Origin: an uncultured Clostridia bacterium | GTDB taxonomy: Bacteria > Bacillota > Clostridia > Oscillospirales > Acutalibacteraceae | DNA length: 64,000 nt | Assembly (NCBI GenBank): GCA_937892115.1 | Contig: CALAUI010000026.1 | Location: 62,001-126,000, forward strand | Reading direction: 5' to 3' | In this document: positions 17,037-25,322 of the stretch, one piece after another | Position numbering within the stretch: the first letter of the stretch is position 1 | Layout: each line of letters begins with the position of its first letter | Notes under the pieces: model-generated | Told to the model about the DNA's origin: nothing | What the model saw: the letters and a program-made list of their open reading frames with translations, nothing else | Databases searched by the model: none | Translations under genes and position numbers: made by a program

Positions 17037-17528
17037 ATGCTTGAAATCAAAGCCGAAAAAATCACAAACGAAAACTTTGCGCCCTTCGGAAGATTCTATA
17101 ATATGTCGGAGCCCTCGGGTTATGCTCTGCAGGGTGAAATTCACAGATTCTTTCCCGACAGACTGACCGCAGGCACCTCCTGCAGCCTTGCATTCTCACC
17201 CATCATGGTGAAAAAGCCCGAAAAAATGATAATCACACAGCAGGAATATCATCTTACCACCTGGGAAATGATACTGCCGCTCAACGACGATATGATTATC
17301 CACTGCGCTCCCGCCTCCGCAGGCAAATCCGTAAACGAATTTGCAAAGGCGTTTATCGTACCGAAAAATACTCTTGTACTTATCAACGCGGCAATATGGC
17401 ATCTTGCTCCCCTGCCCGTCAGCAAGGACGAGCTTAACGCCATGATAATCCTTCCCGAATGCATCTATGCAAAGGACTGCACCGTTATTGACCTTGCTCC
17501 CGACCAGTGCTTTGAAATAAAATTATAA
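17037..17528 (+). CDS. Ureidoglycolate lyase (AllA)-like protein
   Basis: A 163-residue protein with the AllA-type cupin fold: the N-terminal LEIKAEKITNENFAPFGRF matches the family opening (A-x-L-T-x-E-A-F-x-P-F-G), and NAAIWHLAPLPV carries the conserved W-H near the active site. AllA releases urea and glyoxylate from ureidoglycolate in purine/allantoin breakdown, but many clostridial homologues stand outside allantoin clusters, as here, and their substrate is unproven. The start was set at the ATG after AAGAGGA; an upstream extension is not supported. It is monocistronic. Confidence 0.72.
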   Translation: MLEIKAEKITNENFAPFGRFYNMSEPSGYALQGEIHRFFPDRLTAGTSCSLAFSPIMVKKPEKMIITQQEYHLTTWEMILPLNDDMIIHCAPASAGKSVNEFAKAFIVPKNTLVLINAAIWHLAPLPVSKDELNAMIILPECIYAKDCTVIDLAPDQCFEIKL

Positions 17529-17540
17529 AGCATAAAACAA

Positions 17541-17566
17541 GCCCTTCCAAAAGGGCTTTATTTTTA
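17541..17566 (+). terminator. Rho-independent terminator after the AllA-like gene
   Basis: AGCCCTTCC / AAGGGCT stem with a short loop followed by a T-rich run. Confidence 0.8.
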
Positions 17567-17577
17567 TACCGTAAATG

Positions 17578-17606
17578 TTGATATTCGGCAGATAAAGTAT
17601 TATAAT
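17578..17606 (+). promoter_or_regulatory. Promoter of the MATE transporter gene
   Basis: -35 TTGATA (17578-17583), 17 bases, -10 TATAAT (17601-17606). Confidence 0.75.
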
Positions 17607-17654
17607 GTTTATTCGTAATTATAATTATGCCGTTGTGAAAGAGGATGACTTCAG

Positions 17655-19070
17655 TTGAATAATCAAATTGATTCTGCCGACCTGCAATTCAGAAAGATGA
17701 CGGAAACGCCGATAGGCAAGCTTGTTTCCGGCCTTGCTGTTCCCACAATCATCAGCATGATGGTCAGCATGATATATAACGCCACAGATACCTATTTCGT
17801 GTCCAAAATCAGCGTACCCGCCAGCGGTGCAACGGGCATAGTCTTCACGCTCATGGGTATAATCCAGGCGTGCGGTTTCACCTTCGGTCACGGTGCGGGC
17901 AGTAACATCAGCCGTCAGCTCGGCGGCAAGGATTTTGAATCCGCAAGCAAATACTGCTCTACCGCATTTTTTGCCGCATTGGTCACGGGAATCCTTTTTT
18001 CCGTCTTCGGACTTACCTTCCTTGAGCCCTTTATGAGACTCATCGGAAGCACGGAAACGATACTTCCCTACTCAAAAATTTACGGTAAATATATTCTTTA
18101 CGCCGCACCCGCCTTCGTTACCTCCTGCGTACTGAACAATATTCTCAGATACGAAGGAATGGCACGGCTCGCGATGATAGGCCTTACCACCGGCGGACTG
18201 CTGAACATGGTGCTTGACCCCATTCTCATCTTCAAAGCGGATATGGGTATCGCAGGCGCGGGACTTGCCACCACGGTTTCCCAGTATATCAGTATGGGTA
18301 TTCTTCTGAGCGTATTCATTCTGGGAAAGACACAGAGCAAAATTTCATTCAGACACGTATCTTTCAAGCCCCGTGTAATCATAAATATAGTCACGACCGG
18401 TATTCCGAGCTTTGCCCGTCAGTCGCTCAACTCCGTGTCAACCATGGTACTGAATATTTCCGCAAGGCCATACGGCGATGCCTGCATAGCCGCCATGAGC
18501 ATAGTGGCAAAATGCTCCATGCTCATATTCAGCACGGGCGTAGGTATAGGTCAGGGCTTCCAGCCCGTATCGTCCTTCAACTACGGTGCGGGAAAATACG
18601 GCAGGGTACGAAAGGCAATATGGTTTACGCTCAAATTCAGTCTTGCGGTGGTAATCGTTCTTTCATCCCTGATGTTCATCTTTGCTCCGCAGGTAATTTC
18701 CCTCTTCCGCTCAGAGCCGGAAATACTTGAAATCGGTACGTCGGCTCTCAGATATCTCTGCGCCGCAATGAGCATATTCCCGTTTGCCATGATAGCGAAT
18801 ATGACCTTCCAGAGCGTCGGAAAAGCAGGAAGAGCGTTCTTCCTCGCCTGCGCACAAAACGGTCTTTTCTACATTCCGTTCATCATAATATTCAATAAGC
18901 TTTTCGGAGTAAAGGGCATTGAAATTGCTCAGCCGGCATCGTATCTGATGGCTTCTCTCATTTCCCTACCCTTTGTAATTGCATTCACAAAGCAGTTAAA
19001 GAAAAAAGATGAAGAACAAAGCCCCATACGCTACAATGATACGGACTACGTAGCCGACGAAAAAAATTGA
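17655..19070 (+). CDS. MATE-family efflux transporter
   Basis: A 471-residue membrane protein with about twelve helices in two homologous halves. Family landmarks include IGKLVSGLAVPTIISMMVSMIYNATDTYF in helix 1, the GAGSNISRQLG turn after helix 2 and GVGIGQGFQPVSSFNYGAGKYGR in the second half. MATE proteins export cationic drugs and metabolites using Na+ or H+. The start is TTG at 17655 with GAGGAT 8 bases upstream; no ATG occupies a better position and the protein N-terminus is complete. It is monocistronic, with its own promoter. Confidence 0.93.
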   Translation: MNNQIDSADLQFRKMTETPIGKLVSGLAVPTIISMMVSMIYNATDTYFVSKISVPASGATGIVFTLMGIIQACGFTFGHGAGSNISRQLGGKDFESASKYCSTAFFAALVTGILFSVFGLTFLEPFMRLIGSTETILPYSKIYGKYILYAAPAFVTSCVLNNILRYEGMARLAMIGLTTGGLLNMVLDPILIFKADMGIAGAGLATTVSQYISMGILLSVFILGKTQSKISFRHVSFKPRVIINIVTTGIPSFARQSLNSVSTMVLNISARPYGDACIAAMSIVAKCSMLIFSTGVGIGQGFQPVSSFNYGAGKYGRVRKAIWFTLKFSLAVVIVLSSLMFIFAPQVISLFRSEPEILEIGTSALRYLCAAMSIFPFAMIANMTFQSVGKAGRAFFLACAQNGLFYIPFIIIFNKLFGVKGIEIAQPASYLMASLISLPFVIAFTKQLKKKDEEQSPIRYNDTDYVADEKN

Positions 19071-19083
19071 AAAGCGTAAAATT

Positions 19084-19117
19084 AAAGGAGCCGTGATAAA
19101 CGACTCCTTTGTTTTAT
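19084..19117. terminator. Terminator between convergent MATE and CREST-like genes
   Basis: AAAGGAG / CTCCTTT stem around a 13-base loop with T-rich flank on the plus side and an A-rich flank on the left that gives a T-rich tail on the minus strand. It can serve both genes. Confidence 0.7.
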
Positions 19118-19122
19118 TCACT

Positions 19123-19983
19123 TCACGCCGCTTTTTCCTTTTCGATTTCCGCCTTGAGAGCTTTGATTTTCTTATTTGTTTCTCTCTGGTCAACCCAAAA
19201 TACGATTTCAAGCTCCGCAAGTGCACCAAGCATGTGCCACATTGAATGGCCCTGATAATTGCCGAGAGCAAAGTCGGCGATTTCATTGTCTCCCCAGATT
19301 GAGGTGTCAATAAAGGCAATCAGGAAGGTAACAATAATGAAAATGAAAAGTGATTTTTCGTTACTCTCCATTTTTCCGAAATTGGTGAACAGAAGATAGA
19401 GAATAGGTAATGCGGTTACAAAGCAGCCGAATTCCGCGATTGAAAGTCCGCCGGTCTTACCATCCATAGCGGGAGCGACGCCGGTTGTAAAGAACTGCTT
19501 GCTCAGATAAAGAGGACGGTCGTGAAGCACGAATACCTCATAGGTCAGTATACCTATAACGGCAACACAGATTGCCGTTTCCACAGCAAGGAATTTATTG
19601 CGTTTGGGCTTGTTTTCCTCAAAGAATTCAAAAGCAAAGCAACACACTGCCGACCAGGCAACAAGCTCGGTTAGGGACATATCCACAAAGCTCATAAACA
19701 GCTTCGTAGTCATTTCTCCGCGGACAAACTCGCCGTAATTCGCCGTATGCATTCCCACCGACGTAACGGACATCACCATATAGATGACAAGGAAGATATA
19801 CCAATACCATTTTTTATTCTTTTTCAGCAAAAGAATAATAATGCCGATTATTGCGGCAACGGTGTAGCACCAGTTGGTCTGAACGTCTGAAAACTGTGCA
19901 CAAAATTCAGCCAGAGACGTCTCGGAACCCGGTACCGGAAAGATGTCCTTAAAGGACAGCCAGTCGATAAAATTGAAATTCAT
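19123..19983 (-). CDS. CREST-superfamily-like seven-helix membrane hydrolase (putative)
   Basis: A 286-residue membrane protein with about seven helices. Three motifs fall where the CREST superfamily (alkaline ceramidase, PAQR receptor, Per1 and relatives) has its catalytic metal site: S75xxxH79 in the second helix (TSVGMH), Asp101 in the third (SFVDMSLTE), and H246xxxH250 in the last helix (HSMWH). By family knowledge these residues bind Zn2+ and hydrolyse amide or ester bonds of lipids. Assignment is by motif order alone. The C-terminus (265-286) is a charged helix. The start at 19983 has AAAGGAG 7 bases upstream; an earlier in-frame codon overlaps the promoter region. It is monocistronic. 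Confidence 0.6.
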   Translation of the reverse strand: MNFNFIDWLSFKDIFPVPGSETSLAEFCAQFSDVQTNWCYTVAAIIGIIILLLKKNKKWYWYIFLVIYMVMSVTSVGMHTANYGEFVRGEMTTKLFMSFVDMSLTELVAWSAVCCFAFEFFEENKPKRNKFLAVETAICVAVIGILTYEVFVLHDRPLYLSKQFFTTGVAPAMDGKTGGLSIAEFGCFVTALPILYLLFTNFGKMESNEKSLFIFIIVTFLIAFIDTSIWGDNEIADFALGNYQGHSMWHMLGALAELEIVFWVDQRETNKKIKALKAEIEKEKAA

Positions 19984-20012
19984 TTTTATACTCCTTTCCT
20001 TAAAGTACAGCA

Positions 20013-20041
20013 ATTATATCACACAGTTTTCGGGATGACAA
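20013..20041 (-). promoter_or_regulatory. Promoter of the CREST-like gene
   Basis: Minus strand: -35 TTGTCA (20036-20041), 17 bases, -10 TATAAT (20013-20018). Confidence 0.75.
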
Positions 20042-20099
20042 TAAAAAAATGATTGTGTTACAGTCATTTATGTATGTTGAAAACAGCGATTTGACTTTT

Positions 20100-20141
20100 G
20101 TTGCAATTGCAACGGAATTTTCACACTTTTCGTGATATAAT
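20100..20141 (+). promoter_or_regulatory. Candidate Crp/Fnr-type operator and activator-dependent promoter
   Basis: A perfect 14-base palindrome GTTGCAATTGCAAC (20100-20113) lies upstream of a -10 TATAAT (20136-20141) that has no recognisable -35. If transcription starts about 7 bases after the -10, the palindrome centre falls at -41.5, the classical class II position for Crp/Fnr activators. A Crp/Fnr regulator gene lies immediately after the downstream gene. Confidence 0.5.
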
Positions 20142-20166
20142 GCCGTTGAAATAAGGAGGAACACCC

Positions 20167-20724
20167 ATGAAAAAGAATTCCGTAACAAAGCTTTCAACCG
20201 CCGCAGTTCTGCTTGCAATCATCATAGTGATGCAGCTCATAAAGAACGTTTCGGCTTATATTTCCGGCCCCGTAATCAACGCCGCGATGGTAATTGCGGC
20301 ACTTGAGCTGGGTACCGTATGGGGTCTCGGCTTTTCCGTAATCGTCCCCATCATGTCGCTTTTCATCGCTCCGGCTTCACCAATGTCAATGCTTTCGGGA
20401 GCGACTCATTACCTCACGATTCCCATTATCATCATAGGAAACATCATCCTTGTGCTCGCCGCAAAGCTCGGAAGCAAAAAGGGTACGGTTATTTTCATTA
20501 TTTCGCTTGCAGCAGGTGCCGTTCTCAAATGGCTCTTCATGTGGGGCGGCGGAGAACTGATACTGCTTCGTCTGTTTTCCGAAAGTCTCGGTCAGATGGC
20601 GGCAATCGTCACCAAGGTATTCTCCGTACTCCAGCTTTACTCCAGTCTGCTGAGCATAATACTGATTGTTCCCGCATATAAAGCGCTTGAAAAATTCAAA
20701 AAATCCGACTCGCTGAAAAATTAA
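20167..20724 (+). CDS. ECF transporter S component (substrate unknown)
   Basis: A 185-residue membrane protein with about six hydrophobic helices. The N-terminal TKLSTAAVLLAIIIVMQLI, the first-loop NAAMVIAALELGTVWGLGFSV and the P-rich SLFIAPASPMSML segment match the substrate-binding S subunits of energy-coupling-factor transporters. Such subunits capture a vitamin or metal and dock on a shared EcfAAT module, which is not in this window. AAGGAGG precedes the ATG. No riboswitch is seen in its short leader, so the ligand cannot be inferred. A possible Crp/Fnr site lies upstream. Confidence 0.72.
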   Translation: MKKNSVTKLSTAAVLLAIIIVMQLIKNVSAYISGPVINAAMVIAALELGTVWGLGFSVIVPIMSLFIAPASPMSMLSGATHYLTIPIIIIGNIILVLAAKLGSKKGTVIFIISLAAGAVLKWLFMWGGGELILLRLFSESLGQMAAIVTKVFSVLQLYSSLLSIILIVPAYKALEKFKKSDSLKN

Positions 20725-20729
20725 GTGAA

Positions 20730-20763
20730 ACAGCCGTCCGCGGACAAAACCGCAGACGGCTGA
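20730..20763. terminator. Bidirectional terminator between the ECF S gene and the Crp/Fnr gene
   Basis: CAGCCGTCcGCGG / CCGCaGACGGCTG stem (one mismatch) with a 6-base loop between convergent genes. Confidence 0.8.
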
Positions 20764-20765
20764 TT

Positions 20766-21476
20766 TCATTTCAATATACGGAAGGTGTTTTTATAATAAT
20801 CAATAAGTCCTTCCTTTTTCATTGCGGAAAGCTCACGGGAAAGGGCACTTCTGTCCGTCCCCATATACGCCGCCATATCCTCTCTGTTGACGGGAATGCA
20901 GAAGGTGAGAGAGCCGGCATCGCGGGATTTCTGATTGAAATACGTCATCAGCTTATCCCTCAGTTTTATTTTTGAAAGCACCTGAATCCTGCCGTTCATG
21001 GCGAGAGTTCTTGCCGCCAGCATGGAGGTGAATCTTTTGCTCAGCTTTACGCAGAATTCGTCGCTTCCCGGCTCAAAAAGCTTATCGGGGGAAAGCCACA
21101 GCACACGGGTACTTTCCGAAGCAAAAACACATACGGGTGAATCGGATATTCCGAGAAAGCACAGGGATTCACCGAAGGTAATGCCGGGAGTTACCTCAGC
21201 CATAATCATTCTGTTTCCGTCAATATCGTCGCTGCACACCTGAACGGTGCCCGAAATGACCAGGCCGAATTTTTCGTGCTTTCCGAAGGGGGTATGCGGA
21301 TACTCGCCCTTTTCATAGAAAGCCGCTTCGGCGTCAAAGAGGGACAGCGCCCTTATGAAATTTTCGTCACTCATATCACGGAAAAGTACCGTGGAGCGAA
21401 TAAGCCTGATTTCATCTTTATCTAAAAGGTCAATAACGGACATACGTCTCACATCCCGGGAGATTTTTTCTGCCAT
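20766..21476 (-). CDS. Crp/Fnr-family transcriptional regulator
   Basis: A 236-residue regulator with an N-terminal cyclic-nucleotide-binding-like beta barrel (about 25-150, with GTVQVCSDD and PGITFGESLCF in the effector-pocket region) and a C-terminal winged helix (about 165-236). The recognition helix is NREDMAAYMGTDRSALSRELSAMK. Cysteines are scattered and no N-terminal Fe-S Cys cluster is present, so an FNR-type oxygen sensor is unlikely. The start at 21476 has AAGGG upstream; the 16 extra codons to 21524 would overlap the divergent promoter. It is convergent with the ECF S gene, whose promoter carries a suitable palindrome. Confidence 0.88.
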   Translation of the reverse strand: MAEKISRDVRRMSVIDLLDKDEIRLIRSTVLFRDMSDENFIRALSLFDAEAAFYEKGEYPHTPFGKHEKFGLVISGTVQVCSDDIDGNRMIMAEVTPGITFGESLCFLGISDSPVCVFASESTRVLWLSPDKLFEPGSDEFCVKLSKRFTSMLAARTLAMNGRIQVLSKIKLRDKLMTYFNQKSRDAGSLTFCIPVNREDMAAYMGTDRSALSRELSAMKKEGLIDYYKNTFRILK

Positions 21477-21517
21477 TATATACCCTTCAAATAAAATTAA
21501 CAAGGTGTATTTATCTG

Positions 21518-21546
21518 TTGTCAACCCGATTTCTCTGTGATATAAT
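21518..21546 (+). promoter_or_regulatory. Promoter of the metallophosphoesterase/GH127 operon
   Basis: -35 TTGTCA (21518-21523), 17 bases, -10 TATAAT (21541-21546). It lies just upstream of the divergent Crp/Fnr gene. The -35 sits inside GTTGTCAAC, a short dyad. Confidence 0.8.
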
Positions 21547-21578
21547 CAAAAAAACACACGGTAAGGAGAGAGAAAGAA

Positions 21579-22889
21579 ATGTTTTTGACAGCATTGAGAA
21601 GTATCTGCAGTTTTATCTATACCATGATTTTCACTTTTTCATCACTTATCGGAACAGCGTTTACGCCCTTTACCGATAAGCTTCCCGAGGTACCCGAGGA
21701 TTTTGAGCCGGCGATACGTTTCGTCGTATTCACCGATAATCATACCGAGGTAGGTGAAAACTATGCCGACGGCAACCGTGTTGTAGATATGATAAACACC
21801 TGCTTTGACATCTACGGTGACGACGGAATAGACCTTTTCGTTTCCTGCGGCGACATTACCGAATACGGTAAGGACGAGCAGTTTGAGCAGTTCATGGACC
21901 GCTTCTACGGTACCATTGACGGCAGAGCCGAAGCCCTTGTTTTCCTCGGCAATCATGACATCAAAATGGATTATAAGGCAAGCGACCATTTCCTTGAAAA
22001 ATACGGCGTTGAAACGGGTGAACAGCATATCACCGTCAACGGATTCCATTTTATCGGTGTTCAGTCACATACAAATTCATTCGTACAGATAATGCCTCCC
22101 TCAACGGTTTTGTGGGCAGCAGAAGAGCTTAAAAAGGCAGAAGCGGATTCACCGAATCTGCCCGTATTCACCTTCCAGCATCCTCACAACAGAGGCACGG
22201 TTTACGGCTCGGTAATCTGGGGCTGCGACAGTCTGAATCCCGTATGGGAGGGACACAGCAGAGTAGTCAACTTCTCCGGCCATTCCCATTTCCCTATCAG
22301 CGATCCCCGTTCAATCTGGCAGGGAAGCTACACGGCAGTCGGTGTCGGCGCTCTTGCAAGATATGAGCTTGAAAAAGACCTTATCTGGGGCCAGCATCCC
22401 GACAGATTCCAGGAGGCGGCAGAGTTCTATATCGTTGAAGCAGACAGAGACGGAAGCGTCAAAATGAGCGCGTACGACCTTACCACCGATTCGGTTTTCC
22501 TTACCTATTACATTGAAGACGTAAATAATCCGAAGACCTTCGCCTACACCTACAAAAATATGGAAAAGCTTGATAACGCCCCCGTATTTCCCGAAGGCGC
22601 TCAGGCGGAATATACCGTAAACGATAACGGTGAATATATACTCACATTTGACAGAGCTGAAGCAAATTTCGTTGTACAGAATTACAAAATTGAGGTACGC
22701 AGCAAATCCGGTCTTCTGCTTCAGAGCAAAACCTATCTTTCCGATTACTTCCTTCAGGATGTTCCCGAAAGGATGTCAATAAATCTCGGCGCGCTTGACC
22801 TTGACGAAGGCGAAAAATTCTCGGTAAAAATAATAGCCGCAAGTGCTTACAGCAAGCTGTCAAAGCCCCTGAACGTAACTTTTAACTGA
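21579..22889 (+). CDS. Membrane-anchored or exported calcineurin-like metallophosphoesterase
   Basis: A 436-residue protein. Residues 5-28 form a hydrophobic segment that may be a signal peptide or anchor. The phosphoesterase blocks follow in order: D53xH55 (FTDNHTE), GD 91-92 (SCGDITEYG), GNHD 124-127, QHPHN and SGHSHF, providing the complete two-metal site. The C-terminal 110 residues form a beta-rich, fibronectin-like domain (from about 325). It starts an operon with the GH127-type gene 17 bases downstream. The substrate (phosphodiester, phospholipid or glycan phosphate) is not evident. Confidence 0.85.
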   Translation: MFLTALRSICSFIYTMIFTFSSLIGTAFTPFTDKLPEVPEDFEPAIRFVVFTDNHTEVGENYADGNRVVDMINTCFDIYGDDGIDLFVSCGDITEYGKDEQFEQFMDRFYGTIDGRAEALVFLGNHDIKMDYKASDHFLEKYGVETGEQHITVNGFHFIGVQSHTNSFVQIMPPSTVLWAAEELKKAEADSPNLPVFTFQHPHNRGTVYGSVIWGCDSLNPVWEGHSRVVNFSGHSHFPISDPRSIWQGSYTAVGVGALARYELEKDLIWGQHPDRFQEAAEFYIVEADRDGSVKMSAYDLTTDSVFLTYYIEDVNNPKTFAYTYKNMEKLDNAPVFPEGAQAEYTVNDNGEYILTFDRAEANFVVQNYKIEVRSKSGLLLQSKTYLSDYFLQDVPERMSINLGALDLDEGEKFSVKIIAASAYSKLSKPLNVTFN

Positions 22890-22906
22890 TACTTAGGAGA
22901 AACAAA

Positions 22907-24601
22907 ATGTATTCTGAATTCAATCCCATTGAAAGCGCATCCCTTGTTCATCACTATATCACCAATATGGTGGACAAACAGTTTGACAACCTCCCCTACT
23001 GGCTTTTACTGCCCAACAAAAAGCCCGCGGAAGCGGCTCACTGCAGAGTTGACGATGCAGAGCTTGTCGGCTCATGGTACGAAGGACTTGCCAGCGCCAT
23101 GGAAATGCTCGGCACGAATGAAGGCGACGACGTCAAGCAGTCGCTCAGACGCCACCTTATGAAATCCTGGGGCGAGCACGGTCTGAGATTCTGCGAAAAA
23201 TATCCCTGGACACATACGGTGCATTCATCATTCCACGAAATGGGCTATATTCTTCCCGCCCTCAACAAGATAACGGAGGAATATCCCGACGACGAAGAAA
23301 ACGAAAAGAGAACTTCGGAGCTCATCAGAGGCATGCGTTCACTCGTTATTGAAAGAAAGGTAAGAACTTTTTGGTCCGGCGATTCGGAAGAGGATGAGCC
23401 CATTTATGAGTTCCCCAATGACGTTTACCTCAAGGAAGGCGGTTTTGACCTCACAAGACACACCGGCAGAGGCGAGCAATCAATCAGAAATGCCGTAATG
23501 CTTCAGGCACTCGTGAGAAGATACGAGCTGACGGGTGACGAGGTCGCTCTTGACCTTGCAACGGGCATTGCAAATTACGTCCTCGGCACGTCAAGATATT
23601 TTAACTACAAAATGGAGTTTTTCGGTCACGTTCACTCAGCCGTATGGTTTGCCTGCGGTCTGGTAAAGCTCGGCAGACTGACGGATAACGAAGAATACAT
23701 CCTCAAGGGTAAGGGAATCTACGACTATGTCCGCTCCATTTCTTCGTCCTTCGGCTGGGTACCCGAATACGCTCAGTGGCATCCCGTTGAGGAGGAGCAT
23801 TGCGAGACCTGCTGTATCAGAGATATGATAATATGCGCCCATGAGCTGATTGCCTGCGGATACGAAGAATATATGCAGGATATGAATCTGTTCATCCGCA
23901 ACCAATTCATCGAAAATCAGGTCAGATATACGGGCTACGTGGTATGCGATAATACGAGAGACGACGTTCTCGGCATCACATATAAAGACATTGACAAGAG
24001 AATGGTCGGCGGATTTACCGGCGGAAGCGAGCCCAATTCAATTTCCCTCACAAGATTCAGATCCATTGCCGGGTGCTGTGTAGGTACCGCTCCCGTGGCT
24101 CTCAAATGCGCATGGGACGACGTAATCACAGAGAGAAACGGCGTGCTTACCGTCAACATTCCCTGCAACAAAGTAACCGATAAGCTTGAGCTTAAATCCC
24201 TCATTCCCAATGAAGGAAAAATAATACTCACCGCGAAATCAGACTGCAAAGCGGGCTTCAGAATGTATGACTACATGAAGGGCTGCACCTTCACGCTCAA
24301 CGGAAAAACCGTCTGCCCCGAAAAGGACGGCTGTGTTGAATACCTTGAGCTTCATGAGGGGGACACCTTTGAGGCGAAATTTGACATCACCACCGAAATC
24401 AGAAAAGAAACCGTAAGAGGTACGGAATTTGAGGTTTACTGGAGAGGCCCCGACGTAGTAAAAATCACTCCCGAGGGCGACCATGTAAGACTTTATCAGC
24501 GTGACAGCGAGGCAGAGCCCTACTACCCCACGCCCGATGACGTTGAATATACCGGAGCCGCAAACTACGGTCCGACTCAGCAAAAGGTCGTAACAAAATA
24601 A
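22907..24601 (+). CDS. GH127-superfamily glycosidase (beta-L-arabinofuranosidase-like, DUF1680)
   Basis: A 564-residue protein with an (alpha/alpha)6 barrel followed by a beta-sandwich. The zinc-cysteine active site of GH127 can be read: E300-T-C302 in the segment HCETCC, and the C390-C391 pair in IAGCCVGTAP. In the characterised family member a Cys of the CC pair is the nucleophile and Glu-x-Cys supplies further Zn ligands. GH127 and related families act on beta-L-arabinofuranosides and other furanosides or aceric acid; the substrate here is not fixed. There is no signal peptide, so it acts on imported oligosaccharides. AGGAG precedes the ATG. Confidence 0.8.
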   Translation: MYSEFNPIESASLVHHYITNMVDKQFDNLPYWLLLPNKKPAEAAHCRVDDAELVGSWYEGLASAMEMLGTNEGDDVKQSLRRHLMKSWGEHGLRFCEKYPWTHTVHSSFHEMGYILPALNKITEEYPDDEENEKRTSELIRGMRSLVIERKVRTFWSGDSEEDEPIYEFPNDVYLKEGGFDLTRHTGRGEQSIRNAVMLQALVRRYELTGDEVALDLATGIANYVLGTSRYFNYKMEFFGHVHSAVWFACGLVKLGRLTDNEEYILKGKGIYDYVRSISSSFGWVPEYAQWHPVEEEHCETCCIRDMIICAHELIACGYEEYMQDMNLFIRNQFIENQVRYTGYVVCDNTRDDVLGITYKDIDKRMVGGFTGGSEPNSISLTRFRSIAGCCVGTAPVALKCAWDDVITERNGVLTVNIPCNKVTDKLELKSLIPNEGKIILTAKSDCKAGFRMYDYMKGCTFTLNGKTVCPEKDGCVEYLELHEGDTFEAKFDITTEIRKETVRGTEFEVYWRGPDVVKITPEGDHVRLYQRDSEAEPYYPTPDDVEYTGAANYGPTQQKVVTK

Positions 24602-24608
24602 AACAAGA

Positions 24609-24647
24609 AAAACCCGACTGCATCAGCGATACAGCCGGGTAAATTTT
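24609..24647. terminator. Bidirectional terminator between GH127 and the ferredoxin gene
   Basis: ACCCGaCTG / CAGcCGGGT stem around CATCAGCGATA, with AAAAA on the left and TTTTT on the right, so it works for both convergent operons. Confidence 0.85.
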
Positions 24648-24650
24648 TGC

Positions 24651-25031
24651 TTATTTGTATTCAACAACAACGGCGTCTTTTCTGCACTTTGAGGCACATA
24701 CACCGCATCTGATACAGCGGCTCTGATCAATCTCAAAGGGTTCTTTGATTTTGCCCTTTGGAGCGCCCGTCGGACAGTTACGGGCACAGAGCGAGCATCC
24801 GAGACACTTCTCCCTGTCAATATATACCTTTGCAATACTCTTATGGTCGGGAGCGGGAGAAATCGCGCTGTTGGGACAGATGTTTTCACACTGACCGCAG
24901 CCCTTGCACTTTTCACCGTCTATGGTGTAGACCGTCTTGAATTCGTCAACGGGCTGAGGAATATCAAAAAGGCACATAAATGCGCAGGCACCGCAGCCGA
25001 GGCACTTGCTTTCATCAATAACGTATGCCAT
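24651..25031 (-). CDS. Polyferredoxin with four [4Fe-4S] motifs (AOR partner)
   Basis: A 126-residue iron-sulfur protein with four CxxCxxCxxxC motifs: C10-C20, C42-C52, C76-C86 and C106-C116, for up to four [4Fe-4S] clusters. This layout is that of AorB/HycB-type electron-transfer subunits. It is the last gene of the AOR minus-strand operon, 3 bases after the moaD-like gene, so it most likely carries electrons from the tungsten enzyme to ferredoxin or a membrane acceptor. In the last motif Pro after the fourth Cys is replaced (CRKDA). Confidence 0.9.
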   Translation of the reverse strand: MAYVIDESKCLGCGACAFMCLFDIPQPVDEFKTVYTIDGEKCKGCGQCENICPNSAISPAPDHKSIAKVYIDREKCLGCSLCARNCPTGAPKGKIKEPFEIDQSRCIRCGVCASKCRKDAVVVEYK

Positions 25032-25034
25032 AAC

Positions 25035-25322
25035 TTAACCTCCCGATGCAGGTGACATAATCCATATCTCGTCACCGTTATTCAGCTTATATGACTTTTT
25101 GGATTTGCGTTCACCGTTTACGTAAACCACCGCATCCTTGAATCTGACGGGGTCTGGCTTCTTGGTATCGGGTGCGGTCTTTTTCTTTTCGTCCCAGATT
25201 CTGAGTGATAATTCATTCAGTACGGGGAAAATATCGTCAATGGTATCTGCCTTGACGGTTTCTTTGGCAAGATGCGTATCCGTTCTGAATACACCGAAAA
25301 GCTTGATTGTAACTTCAGCCAT
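25035..25322 (-). CDS. MoaD/ThiS-like ubiquitin-fold protein
   Basis: A 95-residue beta-grasp protein ending in the required Gly-Gly (SPASGG). By family knowledge this C-terminus is adenylated by a MoeB/ThiF enzyme and then thiocarboxylated to deliver sulfur for the pyranopterin dithiolene. The core DDIFPVLNELSLRIW..., VVYVNGERKSKKSYKLNNGDEIWIMSP is standard. Its start shares a base with the AOR stop codon, i.e. translational coupling. No MoaE partner is in the window. A role as an AOR-associated sulfur carrier or a small modifier is also possible. Confidence 0.85.
   Translation of the reverse strand: MAEVTIKLFGVFRTDTHLAKETVKADTIDDIFPVLNELSLRIWDEKKKTAPDTKKPDPVRFKDAVVYVNGERKSKKSYKLNNGDEIWIMSPASGG

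Noticed and set aside
21642..22049. Antisense frame inside the metallophosphoesterase gene
   Set aside because: The plus-strand gene has the complete set of metal motifs; the antisense frame has no domain or ribosome binding site.
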